Origin: CAUYXS01 sp965248495
GTDB lineage: Bacteria; Chloroflexota; Dehalococcoidia; Lucifugimonadales; Australimonadaceae
DNA length: 64,000 nt
Direction: 5' to 3'
NCBI GenBank assembly: GCA_965248495.1
Contig: CBDFJL010000003.1
Location: 1,116,001-1,180,000, forward strand
Shown: one piece after another, positions 14,720 to 23,250 of the stretch
Position numbering within the stretch: the stretch's first letter is position 1
How the letters are laid out: the number at the start of each line of letters is the position of its first letter
Made by a program: the position numbers and the translations under genes
Notes under the pieces: model-generated
Seen by the model: only the letters and a program-made list of their open reading frames with translations
Told to the model about the DNA's origin: nothing
Databases searched by the model: none

Positions 14720-17440
14720 CTAGCGTGCGTCGTTAGCGGAAGAGTCCTCATCGGTCCGCTTCTCGATCTCGACCGGCGTTTCGCGGTCCAGGACCTCGAT
14801 GTGGACGCGCGTCTCGTTGTCGCCCTCGCGTTCGCGGCTCTCGAATCGGTCCCTCGCCTCTTCGATGCGCCGACGGGCCTCCTCCGCCCGCTTCTCGGCC
14901 TCGGCGCGCTGGCGCAAGCGGACCTCGTCGCTCCTATCCTCGCCTACTGTGCGGTTCTCGCGTTGGAGGCGCGTGCGCTCCTCAGCCTCAGCTCGGAGCT
15001 CGCTGCGCTTGTCCTCTTGGCGCTCGCGTTCCTTCTGCGACACGCGGAAGTCTTTCAAGTTGCGCTCGATGGTGTCGCGTGCGATCTCGAGCTTCGCCCT
15101 GACCTCACCCTCGTCGAGCTCCCCGCGCTCCCTTGCCTCATCGGCGGCGCGGCGAAGCGGGGCGGTCAGCAGGTCAGTGAGCCTCTCCAGGCTTACGCCG
15201 AGCGCCTGGGCGATCTCCGGAACGGAGCGCCCCTCGGCAAGCGCCCCCTGGAGTGCAGTCGGGCTCAGGCTCAAAGCCTGTGCGACGACGCCAAGGTCGA
15301 ACGGCACGAAGGCAGCCGGCTTGTCGTGGTCACCTTCGCGGTCCGTGGTCGAACGAACGGCGCGCTTACCCAGGAGATCAGCGGCCAATCGCTTCTCCAG
15401 GGACGCGAGGAGCGCGCCGACCTTCTCGCTGGGCACGTCCGCCAGGTCCTCCAAGCGGGTGCGGACCGTGTCCAGCAGCGTGGTGCTGATGTCCTGCGGC
15501 TCGATGCCGAGCTCTTCCAGCAGGCCGCGGACTCCGTCAGACGATGCGAGCCACTTGGCCAGCTCGTCGTCTGAAACGCCGATGGCCGTCGCGATGTCCG
15601 TCAAGGTCAGCGGAATGCCTCCGTATGGGTTCGGCGTAGCAGCGCGCGCGGGGCGAGGCTTGGGCTTGTCCCCGTCGTCGGCCCGGTCATTGAGCTTGTC
15701 CACGAACTCGCGTAGCTGCGTCGCCAGGCGCTCCCTTGCCGCCGCGAGCAGGCGCTGCGCCTCCTGCTCGGTTATCCGGCCGGCCTCCACCTGCTTGCGC
15801 AGCTGCCCGACGAGCGCCGCGGACAGCTTCTGGACCGCCTCCTGGAGCGTGACGCCCTGGCGCGTTGCGATCTGCTGGACCGTCAGGCCCTCGCGTAGCA
15901 GCGCCTGGATCTCCTGGACCGTCAGGCCCAGTGCCTCGGTGAGGGCTGGGAAGTTGAATGGAACTCGGTCGAGGATGGCCTTGGCGACGTCCTTGGGCTT
16001 GGGTGCGTCGTCTCTGCGGCTCTTGAGCGCGCGCTCGATCTGCTTGCGCAGCTTCTCCACGAAGCGCTCGACGTCGTCGGCATCGACGATACCGTCGGCG
16101 ATGAGCTCCTGGAGCCGGGCACGCGCCAGCTCCTCGATCCGATCGCGGAGGTCTCCGCTGCCGAGCCCGAGCCTCTCGGCGATCTCTTCCAACGTCGCCC
16201 CGTCCTTCAACAGGGCGACCAGCTCCTCCACCTCGATGCCGAGCAGCCGCGCGAGGTCCTCCAGCGTCACCGGGACATCCGGCTTCGCGTCGTCGTTCTC
16301 GAACGCCTCACGCAGCCGCTCGGCGATGTTCGCTGCCAGGCGCGAAACGATGAGCTCTGCCGTCTCAGGCGAGAGGTCGCCCGATGCGACGAGCGCCCGG
16401 ATGCGTGTTGCCACGATGTCCTGGACGCGGGCCTGCAGGTCCTCGATCGTGACACCCCGCTCCGCAGCGGCCGCCACGATGCTGCGGAGACGCTTCAGCA
16501 ACTCCACGAGCTCCGGCTCCGTGATGCCGAACGCCTGGGCGACGTCAGCCAGCGTCGCCCGCGCCTCGTCCGGCAGCCGGCCTCCGTCCTGGGGCCGCTT
16601 GCGCTCACTGGCCCGCTTCGCCGCCACTTCGGTGGCTTTCACCAGGGCCGCATCGGCGATCCGCCCCGCTTCGTCGAGGTTCTTGAGCGCCCGGTCCAAG
16701 GCGGCGGCAGCCTGCTCGGGCAGCCGCTCCTGGACCTTTTGGACCAGCTCGATGTGCCGGTCTCCGACCTGCGATACCAGCTTGCGGACTCGCGCGAGGT
16801 GCTTCACCTGCGCGTCCCGGTCGTCGACCGTCCGCTCAACTTCGCTTAGGTGGTCGCTGAGGCGTCGCAGGGTGTCGGCGACTCCCTGGAAGGCCTGCAC
16901 GCGCACCACTCCGGTCTCCGGGTCGATCTTCCCGATCACCGTGACCACGGTGCCTTCGGTGAGGTTGTTGCCGGCCAGGCCGAAGTCGACCAGCCGCTCG
17001 GTGCCGTCTTCGGTGACGATCAGCACGCCGTCGTCCGTGAACGTAACGACGCCTCGGAGATGAAGTACACGCCCCGCCTGGTCACGGGCCCGGGCCGAGA
17101 GCGCCATGACAGTCCGCGCGACGAGGGCGCCGTCTTGTTCCACCTGCACCACGGCGACGCGCTCTCTGGGTGTCGGTCGAATAGAATCCGCTGAATCGGC
17201 GCCGGGGGCCCGGAACTCGGTGTCGGGGGTCAGGACGACGGCGACATCCTCGCCAGCGGCTGTCCGGACGACCAAACGGTCGTCGCTGATACTGACCACC
17301 TCGCCGAACACGCCCCGCGCGTTCGCGGAGCCCTGCTGGGCAGTCGGCGCCGCCAGCGCAGGCAGTACGCTGCCCGCCGCTAGTGCGACCAGCAGCAGGG
17401 CCAGCGTCGCCTTCGTTCCAACCGCTCGGATCAACTTCAT
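14720..17440 (-). CDS. Secreted protein with five tandem helical repeats and charged coiled-coil tail
   Basis: 906 residues from an ATG 5 nt after GGAGG. The signal peptide is about 1-31 (ALLLVALAAGSVLPALAAP). Two small beta domains follow (about 40-115, GEVVSISDDRLVVRTAAGED; about 125-185, LRGVVTFTDDGVLIV), each resembling DUF5666/OB-like modules. Next come a helical linker (about 190-285) and five copies of an ~80-95-residue helical unit at about 296-378, 392-473, 497-583, 612-692 and 715-797. The unit consensus is ALGIxxxELxxLLxEGxTLxEIA-xxxGV, then a long helix with a xxGxITxxxAE turn. The tail (about 800-880) is extremely Glu/Arg-rich and coiled-coil-like. Function is unknown. A lipoprotein gene lies 57 nt upstream. 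Confidence 0.75.
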   Translation of the reverse strand: MKLIRAVGTKATLALLLVALAAGSVLPALAAPTAQQGSANARGVFGEVVSISDDRLVVRTAAGEDVAVVLTPDTEFRAPGADSADSIRPTPRERVAVVQVEQDGALVARTVMALSARARDQAGRVLHLRGVVTFTDDGVLIVTEDGTERLVDFGLAGNNLTEGTVVTVIGKIDPETGVVRVQAFQGVADTLRRLSDHLSEVERTVDDRDAQVKHLARVRKLVSQVGDRHIELVQKVQERLPEQAAAALDRALKNLDEAGRIADAALVKATEVAAKRASERKRPQDGGRLPDEARATLADVAQAFGITEPELVELLKRLRSIVAAAAERGVTIEDLQARVQDIVATRIRALVASGDLSPETAELIVSRLAANIAERLREAFENDDAKPDVPVTLEDLARLLGIEVEELVALLKDGATLEEIAERLGLGSGDLRDRIEELARARLQELIADGIVDADDVERFVEKLRKQIERALKSRRDDAPKPKDVAKAILDRVPFNFPALTEALGLTVQEIQALLREGLTVQQIATRQGVTLQEAVQKLSAALVGQLRKQVEAGRITEQEAQRLLAAARERLATQLREFVDKLNDRADDGDKPKPRPARAATPNPYGGIPLTLTDIATAIGVSDDELAKWLASSDGVRGLLEELGIEPQDISTTLLDTVRTRLEDLADVPSEKVGALLASLEKRLAADLLGKRAVRSTTDREGDHDKPAAFVPFDLGVVAQALSLSPTALQGALAEGRSVPEIAQALGVSLERLTDLLTAPLRRAADEARERGELDEGEVRAKLEIARDTIERNLKDFRVSQKERERQEDKRSELRAEAEERTRLQRENRTVGEDRSDEVRLRQRAEAEKRAEEARRRIEEARDRFESREREGDNETRVHIEVLDRETPVEIEKRTDEDSSANDAR

Positions 17441-17497
17441 CTCATCCTCCGTCCCGGGGTCGCCCACGGCTGCCCTGGGGTCGTTCTATGGTGCCGT

Positions 17498-17974
17498 CTA
17501 CGGCAGAGAGATCACTACGATCTCGACCTGTCGCTGTTCCGTCAGGTTGCTTGCGACCACCTCGATGAGGTTGGGCCCCTCGATGAGCTCAACCAAGGCC
17601 GCGAACTGTCCGAGCACGTCGACCTCGACCGCGTCGCCGTTGATGCTGACCACCGCATCGGGTGTCGTCTCACCCCGGACCGTAGTGACGACGTCCCTGG
17701 TGGTGCTCTCGTCGTCCGGCGCGGAAACGACCAGGAAGAGCGCTTCCGGCAGGCTGGTTGGCGTTGGGTCGGCTGTCGCCGTCGCCGTTGGCGTCGCTGA
17801 TGGTGCTGGCGCTTGCGTCGACGCGAGCGTCGGTGTCGGCGCTGAGGTCGGTGTGGGATCGCTGCTCGAGCACGCCGCCGCCAGCACCATCAATGCCACC
17901 GCCAGCAGCGGGAGCATGCCAAGCCGACCGAGGGTTCTGTGTAGCGCTAGAAATCTCATGGCCACCTGTCGCAT
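17498..17974 (-). CDS. Lipoprotein with Thr/Pro linker and Ig-like (glucodextranase B-type) domain
   Basis: 158 residues. The start is uncertain: ATG at 17974 or ATG at 17959; a GAAGGAGG lies 14 nt before the first. A lipoprotein signal peptide ends in the lipobox VLAAAC, then SSSDPTPTSAPTPT, an extended Thr/Pro/Ala linker of about 45 residues. The C-terminal ~75 residues (LFLVVSAPDDESTTRDVV, VSINGDAVEVDVLGQFAALV, GPNLIEVVASN) match the beta-sandwich pattern of glucodextranase domain B found in bacterial surface lipoproteins. It probably heads a two-gene unit with the 906-residue repeat protein, so both may act in the envelope. Confidence 0.72.
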   Translation of the reverse strand: MRQVAMRFLALHRTLGRLGMLPLLAVALMVLAAACSSSDPTPTSAPTPTLASTQAPAPSATPTATATADPTPTSLPEALFLVVSAPDDESTTRDVVTTVRGETTPDAVVSINGDAVEVDVLGQFAALVELIEGPNLIEVVASNLTEQRQVEIVVISLP

Positions 17975-18276
17975 CGAGAATTGGGCGGCCTCCTTCTGAG
18001 GCTCGCTCGTAGTAACGATACGAAGGGCAAAAACGTCAGGCCCATGTCCAGACCGGGTGATTTTTGCCCGCCATTTGGACGCCCGAGTCACCCCTTTGGG
18101 CTACTCCTTTGTATAAGAAAAGCCCACGAGGCAGGCGACGGCCCGGCTCGCGGGCTCCACAACCCGTCGTATCGCAAGCCGAGGCTTGGTTGACACGCTT
18201 CTTTTGCCAACCCTAGACTGGCGCGACCGCGGCGGACGTTGGTACGGTCCAGCCTCCGACGAAAGGACGGATCACC
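17975..18276. other. Divergent intergenic region
   Basis: About 300 nt between the lipoprotein gene and the DUF151 gene. It contains the promoter candidate at 18190-18219 for the plus-strand gene. I found no convincing minus-strand promoter and no other element. Confidence 0.4.
18190..18219 (+). promoter_or_regulatory. Promoter candidate for DUF151 gene
   Basis: TTGACA (18190-18195), 18-bp spacer, TAGACT (18214-18219). Confidence 0.45.
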
Positions 18277-18846
18277 ATGTTGGCAATGGAAATCGACCGC
18301 ATCCGGGTCAGCTTGGTGAACTACCAACGGGTAGTGATTCTCAAGGAGAAGGACTCCGAGCGTTTCCTTCCGATCTGGATCGGCTCGCCCGAGGCCGACG
18401 CCATTGCCGTCAAGCTCCAGGACGTGTCCGTCCCGCGCCCGTTGACGCACGACCTGTTTGGATCGGTGATTGGCAGCCTGGGTGCGCGCGTCGATCACGT
18501 GGTCGTCTCCGACCTCATGAACGACACCTTCTACGCCAAGATCGCGCTGACGCGGGATGACGCTACATTTGAGGTCGACTGCCGGCCCAGCGACGCGATC
18601 GCCATCGCCGTGCGCACCGAAGTGCCGATCTTCGTCGAGGAGGGCGTCCTCGATAAGGCCGGGATCATGATGGACCGCGAGAGCGGCAAACCCATCGACG
18701 AGGACATCACCCGCAAGAAGGAACGCTCCGGTGGGGCCCGCACCAAAGCGGTCACCGAAGAAGAGATCAAGTCCATGTCGGCCTTCTCTGAGTTCCTTAG
18801 GGAGCTCCCGGGCCTCGAAGAGCTGGACGATAGCGCCAAGACCTAA
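18277..18846 (+). CDS. Bifunctional nuclease (BFN / DUF151) family protein
   Basis: 189 residues with a GAAAGGACGG ribosome binding site. The DUF151 domain covers about 1-135: VSLVNYQRVVILKEKDSERFLPIWIG, AVKLQDVSVPRPLTHDL and FEVDCRPSDAIAIAVRT are the family's hallmark blocks. Plant members were reported to have RNase and DNase activity; in bacteria the family is conserved but poorly characterised. A charged C-terminal tail (about 140-189) carries a UVR-like helix. It is followed by a terminator-like hairpin at 18871-18899, so it is probably monocistronic. Confidence 0.9.
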   Translation: MLAMEIDRIRVSLVNYQRVVILKEKDSERFLPIWIGSPEADAIAVKLQDVSVPRPLTHDLFGSVIGSLGARVDHVVVSDLMNDTFYAKIALTRDDATFEVDCRPSDAIAIAVRTEVPIFVEEGVLDKAGIMMDRESGKPIDEDITRKKERSGGARTKAVTEEEIKSMSAFSEFLRELPGLEELDDSAKT

Positions 18847-18870
18847 GCATCGCTTACTCACTGACAGACC

Positions 18871-18899
18871 GAGAGGCCCCGGTAGATTGCCGGGGTCTC
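18871..18899 (+). terminator. Terminator-like hairpin after DUF151 gene
   Basis: GAGA-(GG)-CCCCGG / CCGGGG-TCTC with a 7-nt loop and a 2-nt bulge, followed by TTGCGTTGTTG. Confidence 0.55.
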
Positions 18900-19020
18900 T
18901 TGCGTTGTTGTGGGTATGTATGCACCCGCCGCGCCGTCCAGTTTGCTAAGATGCGCGGGCCTCTCCGGTGGGGTCGCCGATTCGGGCGCCCGTCATGACT
19001 TTGTGATAAGGTTCACAACA

Positions 19021-19311
19021 GTGAAGCCAGGGTCGGGAAGACGGCCGTGGTGGGCCACAGGCCTCCAGTTCTCTGGCATTGGGTGGTACCTCGTATCGGC
19101 AATCGTCCTCGGCACGCTCGGTGGCGTGTGGCTTGATCGAACCCTCGGCACCCCGCCGGTCTTCGTCCTCCTCGGGTTGGCCGTGGGGTTGGCAGCCGGC
19201 TTCTACGGCACGTATCGGATGCTCATGACGTTCCTTATTGGACCAGACCGCTCGGGGGGACGCGACCACTCGGGGCGCGACGGCTCTGACAGCGGGGCGC
19301 AAGACTCGTGA
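19021..19311 (+). CDS. AtpZ/AtpI-family small membrane protein of the ATP synthase operon
   Basis: 96 residues from a GTG; AAGG lies 9 nt upstream, and the longer frame from 18910 adds non-conserved sequence that overlaps the preceding terminator region. There are two transmembrane helices (WYLVSAIVLGTLGGVWLD; PVFVLLGLAVGLAAGFYG), the layout of AtpZ/AtpI proteins that precede F1Fo genes and help c-ring assembly or cation transport. The tail is hydrophilic. The stop overlaps the GTG start of atpB. Confidence 0.8.
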   Translation: MKPGSGRRPWWATGLQFSGIGWYLVSAIVLGTLGGVWLDRTLGTPPVFVLLGLAVGLAAGFYGTYRMLMTFLIGPDRSGGRDHSGRDGSDSGAQDS

Positions 19312-20267
19312 GCCGTACCGTCCTCATTCCCGTTGTCGCCGGCGCTGCCGGACTGACCATCCTTGGCCTGATTATTGGCGCGGTGGGTTCGGCGATCCTC
19401 GGCAACGACGCGTTCATCCCCGTCCCAGAGGTCCACCTCGCCCCGCAGCCCATCACCTGCATCGGCGGCGCTATCGTCGGGGGGAAGTGCGACGGCGGCT
19501 TCGCCATTACCAACACGTTGCTGTCCGCATGGGCGACCACCATCGTCATCGTCGTGCTGTTCGTCGGTGGCACGCGGAAAATGAAGATGGTGCCGGGCAG
19601 GCTGCAAAACGTCATCGAGATACTGATCGAAGCCCTCCTTGGCTTCATCATCTCGGTGGCTGGTGAGCGCAACGGCCGGCGCTTCTTCCCGCTGCTCACC
19701 ACGATCTTCATCTTCGTTGCCTTCAACGCTTGGATGGCGCTTCTGCCCATCTATCCGACCGTCGGCTTCAAGGCGGAGGGTGCCGAGCACGTGACGACGC
19801 ACCTGCTGCGCTCGGGCGGCACGGACATCAACATGCCGCTGGCCCTTGCCATCATCGCGTTCATATTCATCGAGGCCTGGGGATTCCGAGCCCACGGCAT
19901 CGGCTACCTGCGCGAGTTCGTCCGCTTCGGCGGCCTGCTCCGGGGCATCGTGCGGCTCAACCCGGCGTCGATCTTCTACGGTGTCGTCGACGCGGGCATC
20001 GGCGCGCTTGAGGGGCTGAGCCATCTGATCCGTCTGCTCAGCTTTACCTTCCGTCTCTTCGGTAACATGATTGCCGGCGAGATCATCCTTATCATGGTGA
20101 CGTTCCTCGTCGTGTTCCTGGCACCCATCGCCTTCTACTTTTTGGAGATATTGGTCGGTGGCGTCCAGGCACTTATCTTTATGGGTCTGACCCTGGTGTT
20201 CGCCGTGATGGCCGTGGCGCCGCACGCGGGGCACGAAGAGGAGCACGGAGTGGAGGCGGCCCACTAG
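19308..20267 (+). CDS. atpB: ATP synthase Fo subunit a
   Basis: 319 residues, GTG start overlapping the upstream stop by 4 nt. Subunit a forms the proton half-channels beside the c-ring. Five to six membrane helices are visible; the essential arginine lies in SFTFRLFGNMIAGEI near residue 250, followed by the conserved GGVQALIFMGLTLVF helix. The N terminus contains an extra loop (about 40-62) with two Cys (ITCIGG, GGKCDGG) between the first helix and the canonical core. Confidence 0.95.
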   Translation: MSRTVLIPVVAGAAGLTILGLIIGAVGSAILGNDAFIPVPEVHLAPQPITCIGGAIVGGKCDGGFAITNTLLSAWATTIVIVVLFVGGTRKMKMVPGRLQNVIEILIEALLGFIISVAGERNGRRFFPLLTTIFIFVAFNAWMALLPIYPTVGFKAEGAEHVTTHLLRSGGTDINMPLALAIIAFIFIEAWGFRAHGIGYLREFVRFGGLLRGIVRLNPASIFYGVVDAGIGALEGLSHLIRLLSFTFRLFGNMIAGEIILIMVTFLVVFLAPIAFYFLEILVGGVQALIFMGLTLVFAVMAVAPHAGHEEEHGVEAAH

Positions 20268-20327
20268 CCCACGCACGCTCGTGGGAAGGGACGCCCCCGC
20301 TGAACAACGTATCGAGAGGAGTTGGAC

Positions 20328-20597
20328 ATGGAAGCGCTTGCGATTCTGGCCCAGGAACAGGGCACGGCCATCGGCTCGGATGCCGCGAAGTGGCTGGGCG
20401 TTGGGCTTGCCGGCCTGGGCTTGGCCGGTGCGGGTATCGGCTTGGGCATTCTTGGCAACGGCGCCATGAATGCGCTTGGCCGCAACCCTGATGCTCGTGA
20501 CGCCATCGTGCCGAACATGGTGTTGGCCCTCGCCTTCACCGAAGCCATCGGTATCTATGGCCTAGTGACTGCGATTCTGCTGATTTTCGTCGCCTAG
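20328..20597 (+). CDS. atpE: ATP synthase Fo subunit c
   Basis: 89 residues from the ATG 6 nt after GAGAGGAG; a TTG two codons upstream is less likely. It is a hairpin of two helices joined by the polar loop GRNPDARD. The ion-binding carboxylate is Glu72 in LAFTEAIGIYG. The residue after Glu is Ala rather than the Ser/Thr typical of Na+-binding rings, which favours H+ coupling (inference from known c-ring motifs). Confidence 0.96.
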   Translation: MEALAILAQEQGTAIGSDAAKWLGVGLAGLGLAGAGIGLGILGNGAMNALGRNPDARDAIVPNMVLALAFTEAIGIYGLVTAILLIFVA

Positions 20598-20615
20598 CCG
20601 AAGGAGGCTGCAGCC

Positions 20616-21161
20616 TTGCTGGTAGCACCCCTGCTCGCGGAGGAGTCCAGCGGGATCGGCGCGCTTGGAGTCGACCTCGGTAGTCTCATCGTCTACCTGG
20701 TCAATTTCGGCATTCTGCTGCTGATCCTCTACTTCTTCGCCTACAAACGGATATTGGGAACGCTGGACAGTCGGTCCAGCCGCATCAGGGAAAGCCTGGA
20801 GGAGGCCGAGCGTGTTCGACGCGAGTCGGAGGAGCGCCAGGCCGAGATGCGGCGCACGTTCGACGAGAGCCGCCAGGAGAGCCAGCGTGTGCTGGCTGAC
20901 GCCCGGGACATGGCCGAGCGTTACCGGGAGGAGCAGGCCGCGCAGGCCCGCTCCGAGGCGGAACATTTCATGGAGGGCGCGCGCCAAGAGATCAGACGTG
21001 AGCGCGACGCGGCCCTGGAGGACGTGCGGCAGCAGTTCGCCAGCTTGGCGGTCGCGGCTGCCGAGCGCATCATCCATCGCTCCATCGACTCGGACGCCCA
21101 CCAGGACCTCATCGACGAGGTCCTGGCCCAAAGCGACACCTTCCAGGAGGGGGACACCTAG
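20616..21161 (+). CDS. atpF: ATP synthase Fo subunit b
   Basis: 181 residues from a TTG start, supported by AAGGAGG at 20601-20607. One membrane helix (about 18-42; VYLVNFGILLLILYFFAYK) is followed by a long charged coiled coil (ESLEEAERVRRESEERQAEM onward), the peripheral stalk. It sits between atpE and atpH as usual. Confidence 0.94.
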   Translation: MLVAPLLAEESSGIGALGVDLGSLIVYLVNFGILLLILYFFAYKRILGTLDSRSSRIRESLEEAERVRRESEERQAEMRRTFDESRQESQRVLADARDMAERYREEQAAQARSEAEHFMEGARQEIRRERDAALEDVRQQFASLAVAAAERIIHRSIDSDAHQDLIDEVLAQSDTFQEGDT

Positions 21162-21163
21162 GC

Positions 21164-21739
21164 ATGCCCAGGGGTCCCACTGCCCGGCGCTATGCCCAGG
21201 CCCTCTTCGAGCTCGCCCAAGACCAGGGCACGGAGGAGGCGTGGCTGGCTCAGCTGACGCAGGCCAGCGATGCCCTCCGCGCCCCCACGGTGGCGCTCTA
21301 CCTGAGCGTGCCCCGAGTGCCGATGGCCGGCAAGCATGAGGCCATCGACGGCCTCATGGAAGGGGCGGATCGGCTGCTGACCAATGCGGTCAGCCTGTTG
21401 GCGGAGCGGGCGTCGTTGGCCCTGCTGCCCGCCATCGTGCGTGAGTACGGCCTCAGGCTCACCGAGAGCCAGGGCCGTGCCCAGGCGCGCGTGACCAGCG
21501 CCGTCGCGCTGTCGGACGGGCAGGAAGGCCGCCTCCGGGGCCTGCTCCGCGATATGTTGGAACGTGATGTCGTCATCGAGGCGACGGTCGACCCTGACAT
21601 CGTGGGTGGGGTGGTGGTCCAGGTAGGAGACCAGATTATTGACGGCAGTGTCCGGACCCGGCTGGAGGCGCTGAAGCGCCAGCTCGAACGCGGGCGCCTG
21701 GCCACCGGCGGGTCCACAGCAACAGAGGAGCGGGCATGA
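21164..21739 (+). CDS. atpH: ATP synthase F1 subunit delta
   Basis: 191 residues. It links the b stalk to the top of the alpha3beta3 head. ARRYAQALFELAQDQG at the N terminus and the C-terminal DPDIVGGVVVQVGDQIIDGSVR block are diagnostic. It starts 2 nt after atpF stops and overlaps the atpA start by 4 nt (ATGA). Confidence 0.94.
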   Translation: MPRGPTARRYAQALFELAQDQGTEEAWLAQLTQASDALRAPTVALYLSVPRVPMAGKHEAIDGLMEGADRLLTNAVSLLAERASLALLPAIVREYGLRLTESQGRAQARVTSAVALSDGQEGRLRGLLRDMLERDVVIEATVDPDIVGGVVVQVGDQIIDGSVRTRLEALKRQLERGRLATGGSTATEERA

Positions 21740-23244
21740 CCACTCGTGGGCAAGATATCGCGTCGGTCCTCAAGCGCCAGATTGAGGAGTTCGGTGGCGA
21801 GGCCACCCTTATGGAGGTGGGCACCGTCGTCGAGGTGGGCGATGGCATCGCCCGCATCCACGGCCTTAGCCGGGTCGGCTACGGCGAGCTGCTGGAGTTC
21901 GCCTCTGGGGTGACTGGCCTCGCGCTGAACCTCGAAGAGGACAGCGTCGGCGCGGCCGTTATCGGCTCGGACGTCGCCATCAAAGAGGGAGACCAGGTGC
22001 GCGCCACGGGGCGCATCGCCCAGGTGCCCGTAGGCGATGCCCTCCTCGGCCGCGTGGTCGACGGCCTCGGCAGCCCGATCGACGGTAAGGGCGCGATCGC
22101 CACGACCGACATGCGCGCCCTCGAAATCGTCGCGCCCAACGTGACGTCGCGACAGGGGGTGAATACGCCGGTGCAGACCGGGATCAAGTCCATCGACGGC
22201 ATGATCCCCATCGGCCGCGGCCAGCGCGAACTCATCATCGGAGACCGCCAGACCGGCAAGACCGCCGTCGCCATCGACACGATCATCAACCAGCGCGGCG
22301 GCGACCTCGTCTGCATCTACGTCGCGATCGGCCAGAAGCAGGGCAAGGTTGCGCAGGTCATGGGCACGCTGGAAGAGTATGGCGCGCTTGCTCATACCAT
22401 CATCGTAGCCGCCAACGCATCCGACCCGGCGCCTATGCAGTACCTGTCTGCCTACGCCGGGTGCGCCATTGGCGAGCACTTCATGGCGCAGGGCAAGGAC
22501 GCGCTCATCATCTACGACGACCTCTCCAAGCACGCATGGGCCTACCGCCAGATGTCCCTGCTGCTGCGACGCCCGCCGGGCCGCGAGGCCTATCCGGGCG
22601 ACGTCTTCTACCTCCATAGCCGGCTGTTGGAGCGCGCGGCACGCATGGACGAGGCACATGGCGGTGGCTCGCTGACGGCGCTGCCGATCATCGAGACGCA
22701 GGCAGGCGACGTCGCCGCGTACATTCCGACCAACGTCATCTCCATCACCGACGGGCAGATCTTCCTGGAGGCGGACCTGTTCAACGCCGGCATCCGTCCG
22801 GCCGTCAACGCCGGCGTGTCGGTCTCCCGAGTCGGCGGCGCGGCCCAAACGCGCGCCATGCGCAAGGTCGCCGGGCGCCTCCGGCTGGAGCTGGCGCAGT
22901 ATCGCGCGCTGGCGACATTCGCCCAGTTCGGCGCGGCAGACCTGGACGCGGCCACGCGCGCGCAGCTCGATCGCGGCCAGCGCCTCACCGAGCTGCTCAA
23001 GCAGGTGCAGTACCAGCCGCGCCGGATGTCGGAGCAGGTGGCGGCCATGTACGCAGCCCTCAACGGACACATGGACGACATCGCCGTCGACCGCATTGCC
23101 AACTTCGAGGACCAGCTCCTCGGCTACCTGCGCACCAGCAAGCCCGAGGTGCTGGCCTCCATCGACGAGACGAAGGACATCACCGACGACAACGACACCG
23201 CGCTGAAGGACGCTATCGCCGCCTTCAAGCAGACCTTCGCGTAG
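21736..23244 (+). CDS. atpA: ATP synthase F1 subunit alpha
   Basis: 502 residues, standard length. The N-terminal beta-barrel is followed by the nucleotide-binding domain with Walker A GDRQTGKT, then QKQGKVAQVM, and the conserved SVSRVGGAAQTRAMRKVAG block. It is a non-catalytic nucleotide-binding subunit of the F1 head. Confidence 0.98.
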   Translation: MTTRGQDIASVLKRQIEEFGGEATLMEVGTVVEVGDGIARIHGLSRVGYGELLEFASGVTGLALNLEEDSVGAAVIGSDVAIKEGDQVRATGRIAQVPVGDALLGRVVDGLGSPIDGKGAIATTDMRALEIVAPNVTSRQGVNTPVQTGIKSIDGMIPIGRGQRELIIGDRQTGKTAVAIDTIINQRGGDLVCIYVAIGQKQGKVAQVMGTLEEYGALAHTIIVAANASDPAPMQYLSAYAGCAIGEHFMAQGKDALIIYDDLSKHAWAYRQMSLLLRRPPGREAYPGDVFYLHSRLLERAARMDEAHGGGSLTALPIIETQAGDVAAYIPTNVISITDGQIFLEADLFNAGIRPAVNAGVSVSRVGGAAQTRAMRKVAGRLRLELAQYRALATFAQFGAADLDAATRAQLDRGQRLTELLKQVQYQPRRMSEQVAAMYAALNGHMDDIAVDRIANFEDQLLGYLRTSKPEVLASIDETKDITDDNDTALKDAIAAFKQTFA

Positions 23245-23250
23245 AGGCCC

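Noticed and set aside
14799..17063. 754-codon open frame on the plus strand opposite the repeat protein gene
   Set aside because: Its Ser/Arg-rich composition is the mirror of an Ala/Glu/Leu-rich helical protein; no domain is visible, and the minus-strand protein has a signal peptide, repeats and a ribosome binding site.
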